The notes below the pieces were generated by a model. That model ran no database searches. It was not told the DNA's origin and was given only the letters and a program-made list of their open reading frames with translations. Source: an uncultured Shinella sp. (GTDB lineage: Bacteria > Pseudomonadota > Alphaproteobacteria > Rhizobiales > Rhizobiaceae). Taken from it: 46,787 bases of DNA. Shown in pieces: positions 42,595-46,787 of the stretch (position 1 is its first letter; each line of letters starts with the position of its first letter). The stretch is taken from contig NZ_CAMLFY010000021.1 in NCBI RefSeq assembly GCF_946479415.1, positions 1-46,787 of the forward strand, in the 5' to 3' direction. The translations under genes were made by a program, and so were the position numbers.

Positions 42595-43923
42595 CTACCA
42601 GCGCCGTTCGAAACGGCGGCGCAACAGGATGGCGCCAACATTCATGAGGATGAGGAAGATGAGGAGCACCATGATGGCGCCCGAGGTGCGCTCCACGAAG
42701 GCACGCTCGGCCTCGTTCGCCCACATATAGATCTGTACCGGCAGAGCCGTGGAGGGTTCCAGCGGCGTTCCGGGAATGTCGGCGACGAAGGCGACCATGC
42801 CGATGAGCAGCAGCGGTGCGGTTTCGCCGAGCGCATGCGCCAGACCGATGATCGTGCCCGTCAGGATGCCCGGCATGGCGAGCGGCAGGACGTGGTGGAA
42901 CACGGTCTGCATCTTGGAGGCGCCGAGACCGAGCGCGGCCGAGCGGATCGACGGCGGCACGGCTTTCAGAGCGGCGCGCGTCGCGATGATGATCGTCGGC
43001 AGCGTCATCAGCGTCAGAACCAGGCCACCGACGAGGGCGGCCGAGCGGGGAAAGCCCGCGAAGTTGACGAAGACGGCGAGGCCGAGCAGACCGTAGACGA
43101 TCGACGGCACGGCGGCGAGGTTGTTGATGTTCACCTCGATCAGATCCGTGAAACGGTTCTTCGGAGCGAATTCCTCGAGATAGATCGAGGCGGCGACGCC
43201 GATGGGCAGCGACAGCACGAGCACGATCAGCATCATGTAGAGCGAGCCGACGACGGCGACGCCGAGGCCTGCCGCTTCCGGACGGCTCGATGCGCCGTTG
43301 ACGAAGAGGCCGGTGTTGAAATGCTTGGAGAGCGCGCCGCTTTCGACGAGCGTGTTCATCCAGCCGACCTGCTTGTCGGAGATCTTGCGGTTGGTTTCCG
43401 CCACGGAGAGATCGATCTGGCCCTTGAAGGCCGAGTCGAGATCGCCATGGGCGAGGAAGGTCACCGTCTGCGTGGTGCCGATGATCGCCGGATTGGCGAC
43501 GACCATGTCGCGGAACTGCGTGCGGACGCTGTCCGAGATCATGCCGTTGACGGCTTTCAAACCGGCACGGTCCTTTTCATCGACGCCGAGAACCTTGGCG
43601 AGCGCATTGCGGGCAACGACCGGATAATTGGCCGAGACCAGCTTCTGCGGGTTGGTGGCGCGCTCGTTGTTCTTGTCGATGACCTGCTCGGAAAACTCGA
43701 CCGGGATGGTGATCATCGACTGCTGGAACGCGGTGTAGCCCTTGGAGACGACCGAAAACAGCAGAAGGAACAGAAAGAGCAGGCCGAAGGCGATCGCTGC
43801 CATGCCGAAGAGGCGGAAGCGGCGCTCTGCAGCGTAGCGGCGGCGAAGGCCGATATCGCGGCGCTCGGGTTTGGCGGAGACGCCAAGGGCGGCCATCGAA
43901 GGGCTCGTGGAAACCTGGCTCAT
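42595..43923 (-). CDS. pstA: Phosphate ABC transporter permease PstA
   Basis: 442 residues, longer than E. coli PstA (296). The extra part is a periplasmic loop of about 150 residues between the first helix ([20 protein letters not shown]) and the permease core. The core has the coupling motif [20 protein letters not shown] and the hydrophobic helices around [20 protein letters not shown]. The ATG overlaps the pstC stop. This long form is usual in Alphaproteobacteria. Confidence 0.95.
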   Translation of the reverse strand: MSQVSTSPSMAALGVSAKPERRDIGLRRRYAAERRFRLFGMAAIAFGLLFLFLLLFSVVSKGYTAFQQSMITIPVEFSEQVIDKNNERATNPQKLVSANYPVVARNALAKVLGVDEKDRAGLKAVNGMISDSVRTQFRDMVVANPAIIGTTQTVTFLAHGDLDSAFKGQIDLSVAETNRKISDKQVGWMNTLVESGALSKHFNTGLFVNGASSRPEAAGLGVAVVGSLYMMLIVLVLSLPIGVAASIYLEEFAPKNRFTDLIEVNINNLAAVPSIVYGLLGLAVFVNFAGFPRSAALVGGLVLTLMTLPTIIIATRAALKAVPPSIRSAALGLGASKMQTVFHHVLPLAMPGILTGTIIGLAHALGETAPLLLIGMVAFVADIPGTPLEPSTALPVQIYMWANEAERAFVERTSGAIMVLLIFLILMNVGAILLRRRFERRW

Positions 43924-45404
43924 TCGTACTGCTCCCGGTATTTGCGCACGATGTAAAGGGCGTAGATGTTGAGGCAAAGCGTGATGAAGAACAGCGTGAT
44001 GCCCAGCGCGAAGGCCACCAGCGTCTGCGGCGAGGTGAACTCGAGGTCACCCGTCAGCTGGTTGACGATCTTGACGGTCACTGTTGTCATCGGCTCGAAG
44101 GGATTGAACTGCATGCGGGCGGCAACACCGGCGGCAAGCACCACGATCATGGTTTCGCCGACGGCACGCGAGGCGGTCATCAGCAGCGCGCCGACGATGC
44201 CCGGCAGAGCGGCCGGCAGGATGACGCGCTTGATCGTTTCAGACCGCGTGGCACCGAGACCGAGCGAACCGTCACGCAGCGCCCGCGGCACGGCGGTGAT
44301 GATGTCGTCCGACAGCGAGGAAACGTAGGGGATCAACATGATGCCCATGACGAAGCCGGCCGTCAGGACGCTCTGCGCCTGGATGAAGTTCGTGTAGTTG
44401 CCGGTGACGAGGCCGTTCAGCTGGGCGGAGATATCGCGCAGGAACGGACCGACGGTCACCAGCGCGAAGAAGCCGTAGACGATGGTCGGGATGCCGGCGA
44501 GCACTTCGAGCAGGGGCTTGGCCACCGAGCGGACGTGACGCGAGGCATATTCCGACATGTAGATGGCGGCGAAGAGACCGACCGGCACGGCGACCAGCAT
44601 GGCGACGAAGCCGATATAGAGCGTGCCGGCAAGCAGCGGGATCAGGCCGAACTGGCCGGCGGAGGCCGTTGCACCGGCGGCGGCGAAGCGCGGATCCCAG
44701 ACCGTGCCGAAGAAGAACTCCCAGGCCGGCACCATGTTGAAGAAATGCACGGCTTCGGTGAACATCGAGGCGACGATGCCGACCGTCGTGAGGATGGCGA
44801 TCGACGACGCGGCGATCAGGCCGACCAGCATGGCGCCTTCGACGCGGTTGCGGGCGCGAAACTTCGGCGCGATCGAACGATAGGAGAAGAAGGCGCCGAC
44901 GGCAGCCACGATGACGACGATGATCGACAGGATGGTGCTGCTCGTATTGGTCATGCGGTTGAGGTCGTCGGCCGACTTCAGCATGTAGGGTGCGGGCTCG
45001 GCCGCGACCGGAACGCCCTTGCTGGCGAGCACGTCGCGGGCGGTGGCGCCGTCCTTGAACAGGGCTTCGCGTTCTTCGGCCGTCAGCACCTTGAAGCCGC
45101 GGGCGATGGCCGAGATCATGTTGTAATTGAGGTTCTGCGTTGCCTGCGGCTCGGCCTTCACCTCTTCGGGGAAGCCGGCGCGGACGGTGGAGCTGATATA
45201 GATCGGGCTTGCCACGACCCAGATGAACAGCACGACAACCGCCGGAAGAACAGCCCAGATGGCGACGTAGGAGCCGTAATAACCCGGCCGCGAATGCAGG
45301 TTCGAAAGCTTGCCGCCGGCAAGCGCGTTGGCGCGCCAGCTGCCAATAAGATAGCCCACCACGCCGATCACGGCGACGACGAGCAGAAGAAGGGAAATAC
45401 TCAT
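43920..45404 (-). CDS. pstC: Phosphate ABC transporter permease PstC
   Basis: 494 residues, longer than E. coli PstC, again with an N-terminal hydrophobic extension. Core coupling motif SLGLGATRSETIKRVILPAA and a C-terminal helix ending KYREQYE. The ATG at 45404 begins MSISLLLLVVAVIGVVGYLI. It pairs with PstA to form the phosphate channel. The stop overlaps the pstA start. Confidence 0.95.
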   Translation of the reverse strand: MSISLLLLVVAVIGVVGYLIGSWRANALAGGKLSNLHSRPGYYGSYVAIWAVLPAVVVLFIWVVASPIYISSTVRAGFPEEVKAEPQATQNLNYNMISAIARGFKVLTAEEREALFKDGATARDVLASKGVPVAAEPAPYMLKSADDLNRMTNTSSTILSIIVVIVAAVGAFFSYRSIAPKFRARNRVEGAMLVGLIAASSIAILTTVGIVASMFTEAVHFFNMVPAWEFFFGTVWDPRFAAAGATASAGQFGLIPLLAGTLYIGFVAMLVAVPVGLFAAIYMSEYASRHVRSVAKPLLEVLAGIPTIVYGFFALVTVGPFLRDISAQLNGLVTGNYTNFIQAQSVLTAGFVMGIMLIPYVSSLSDDIITAVPRALRDGSLGLGATRSETIKRVILPAALPGIVGALLMTASRAVGETMIVVLAAGVAARMQFNPFEPMTTVTVKIVNQLTGDLEFTSPQTLVAFALGITLFFITLCLNIYALYIVRKYREQYE

Positions 45405-45510
45405 TGAGGAAATTCTCCCGGCGAGATCATCCGCGGTGCCATTCATGCGACGGGCGAAAATTGCCCGAAAGGAAGCGGCCGGCGCGTTTTAACGCGCCGG
45501 CCAACGTCAA

Positions 45511-46545
45511 TTACATGATCTTGCCGTCAACGAAGGCCTTGCGGACTTCTTCACGCTCGGCATCCGGAGCCGGAACCAGGCCATATTCAGCCAGCGGGCT
45601 GTCGGGGCCGATCATGTCGTCGCTCGTGAAGAACTCGACATATTCCTTCAGGCCGGGGATAACGCCGAGATGTGCCTTCTTGACGTAGAAGAACAGCGGG
45701 CGCGAAACCGGATATTCGCCGGAAGCGATCGTCTCGGTCGACGGAACGATGCCGCTGACGGTCGCAACCTTCAGCTTGTCGGCATTGTTTTCGTAGAAGG
45801 AGAGGCCGAATACGCCAAGGCCGGTCTTGTTGGCGGCGATGCGAGCCAGCGTTTCGGTGTAGTCGCCGTCGATATCGACAGCCAGGCCGTCCTTGCGAAC
45901 GGCGATGCACTTGGCATGCTGTTCCTTTTCGTCGGCAACGGCAGCCTTGATCACGTCGAGAGCGCCGGTGGCCTTGCAGCCCGCAGCGAGCATCTTTTCG
46001 TCGAAGACTTCACGGGTGCCGTGCTTTTCGCCCGGAATGTAAGCGGCGATTTCAGCGTCCGGCAGGTCCTTGTTGACATCAGACCACTTCTTGTTCGGGT
46101 TGGCGACGAGCTTGCCGTCAACGACGATTTCAGCGGCGAGCGCGAGGTAGAGGTCCTTCGGCTCGAGCTTCAGGTCGGCATTGCCGGCGTCGGTTGCGAA
46201 GACGATGCCGTCATAGCCGATCTTGACTTCCTGGATCTCGGTGACGCCGGCAGCCTTGCAGGCTTCCTTTTCGCTGTCCTTCATCGCACGCGATGCGTTG
46301 GCGATGTCGAGGGTCTCCGGGCCGACGCCCTTGCAGAATTCCTTGAGGCCGCCGCCCGTGCCGCCGGATTCGACGATCGGGGTCTTGAAGTCGGGGAAGG
46401 TCTCGCCGAACGTCTCGGCGACGATCTTGGCGTAGGGAAGAACGGTGGACGAGCCGGCGATCTGGACCTGGTCGCGCGCAACGGCAACGCCTGCGAATGC
46501 GGCGGAGGCAACGAGCGCCGCGAGGGTGAGCTTAAGAGATTTCAT
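45511..46545 (-). CDS. pstS: Periplasmic phosphate-binding protein PstS
   Basis: 344 residues with signal peptide MKSLKLTLAALVASAAFAG ending before ARDQ. Phosphate-contact motifs GSSTVLPY and ESGGTGGG, and HGTREVFDEKM later. The start has TCGGGAGAACC upstream. First gene of the pstSCAB-phoUB operon, about 100 bases after the Pho box. Confidence 0.96.
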   Translation of the reverse strand: MKSLKLTLAALVASAAFAGVAVARDQVQIAGSSTVLPYAKIVAETFGETFPDFKTPIVESGGTGGGLKEFCKGVGPETLDIANASRAMKDSEKEACKAAGVTEIQEVKIGYDGIVFATDAGNADLKLEPKDLYLALAAEIVVDGKLVANPNKKWSDVNKDLPDAEIAAYIPGEKHGTREVFDEKMLAAGCKATGALDVIKAAVADEKEQHAKCIAVRKDGLAVDIDGDYTETLARIAANKTGLGVFGLSFYENNADKLKVATVSGIVPSTETIASGEYPVSRPLFFYVKKAHLGVIPGLKEYVEFFTSDDMIGPDSPLAEYGLVPAPDAEREEVRKAFVDGKIM

Positions 46546-46643
46546 CTGGGTTCTCCCGAAGAGGACGTGTGTGGAAAGCGCTGTTTTGCGCTCACTGCCG
46601 TTGACCGGCGGCTCTTCTCTAAACCCCGGACGCCCTCTCTTTT

Positions 46644-46672
46644 ATGTCAGTTTCGCGAAACATTTGTGACAG
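46644..46672 (-). promoter_or_regulatory. Pho box (three direct repeats) upstream of pstS
   Basis: On the minus strand three 7-bp units, CTGTCAC, GTTTCGC and CTGACAT, start exactly every 11 bp (46672, 46661, 46650), separated by AAAT and GAAA. The outer two match the PhoB repeat CTGTCAT closely and the middle one weakly. Located about 100 bases before the pstS ATG. Confidence 0.85.
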
Positions 46673-46679
46673 GCCAAGC

Positions 46680-46707
46680 CACTGAAAACCCTTCGGAATT
46701 TTCAGTG
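46680..46707. terminator. Hairpin between phoR and pstS
   Basis: CACTGAAAA (46680-46688) and TTTTCAGTG (46699-46707) form a 9-bp stem with a 10-base loop, 27 bases after the phoR stop. T-rich arms but no separate T-tract; may weaken read-through from phoR. Confidence 0.5.
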
Positions 46708-46733
46708 AAACGACGAAGCGGCAGTCCTTTATG

Positions 46734-46787
46734 TCAAAAGCGCACGGTAAACACCGTGCCCTTGCCCACCTCGGACTTCACCACCAG
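46734..46787 (-). CDS. phoR: C-terminal end of a histidine kinase, probably PhoR (partial)
   Basis: The last 17 codons read LVVKSEVGKGTVFTVRF then TGA. This is the G2-box end of a histidine-kinase ATPase domain (GKGTxFxVRF). Position directly upstream of pstS on the same strand matches phoR-pstSCAB-phoUB in rhizobia. The rest lies beyond the window. Confidence 0.85.
   Translation of the reverse strand: MVVKSEVGKGTVFTVRF

Noticed and set aside
42523..43956. 477-codon plus-strand frame over pstA
   Set aside because: Shadow frame extremely rich in Asp/Arg/Glu/His; pstA is certain.
1..46787. CRISPR array, insertion sequence, integrase or phage genes
   Set aside because: No regularly spaced repeats, transposase or integrase motifs were seen anywhere in the window.

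Overview
The window looks like a contig from a GC-rich Rhizobiaceae-type alphaproteobacterium (Rhizobium, Agrobacterium, Shinella or Ensifer group). The reasons are a gcrA cell-cycle gene with GANTC sites upstream, a SAM-II riboswitch in front of metZ, the block phoR-pstSCAB-phoU-phoB, the block argD-argF-hslO, the two-lobed alphaproteobacterial dCTP deaminase, and palindromic intergenic repeats of a style common in rhizobia. The genus cannot be fixed by eye. Bases 1-48 are Illumina P7/index/read-2 adapter, so the contig edge is an assembly artefact.

Left part (49-3229): a minus-strand operon for a polar or basic amino acid ABC importer (binding protein, long permease, then an SDR gene cut by the contig edge). 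Its promoter carries two LacI-type AAACGTTT palindromes. A tRNA-Gly(CCC) follows. A 95-bp direct repeat of the tRNA 5' half plus its upstream flank recurs 3628 bp away and brackets a small AT-richer island holding a cadherin/RTX secreted protein and an 87-aa protein.

Middle accessory zone (about 6.9-18.4 kb): a patchwork of mostly unrecognised genes on both strands. It includes a membrane-anchored protein with a coupled small ORF, two decayed ORFs, an ankyrin protein, an M48 metalloprotease coupled to a DUF4034/Sel1-like protein, a divergent beta-propeller-like protein, and several small immunity-like or membrane/periplasmic proteins.

Metabolic zone (18.4-29.5 kb): a complete Liv-type branched-chain amino acid importer (livK-livG-livF-livH-livM), a divergent LysR regulator, an alpha/beta hydrolase, and a tightly coupled operon of three tandem RraA/HMG-aldolase-family genes plus a PLP aminotransferase. 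Together they suggest uptake, transamination and aldol cleavage of a branched or gamma-substituted amino acid (inference). An ABC-ATPase remnant and a GH114-RTX secreted enzyme follow, convergent with a LacI regulator whose promoter carries the same palindrome as the first operon.

Right part (32.5-46.8 kb): core chromosome. It holds dcd, SAM-II riboswitch-metZ, apaG, hslO, argF-argD, gcrA, and then phoB, phoU, pstB, pstA, pstC and pstS (minus strand) with a three-repeat Pho box, ending in the last codons of phoR.
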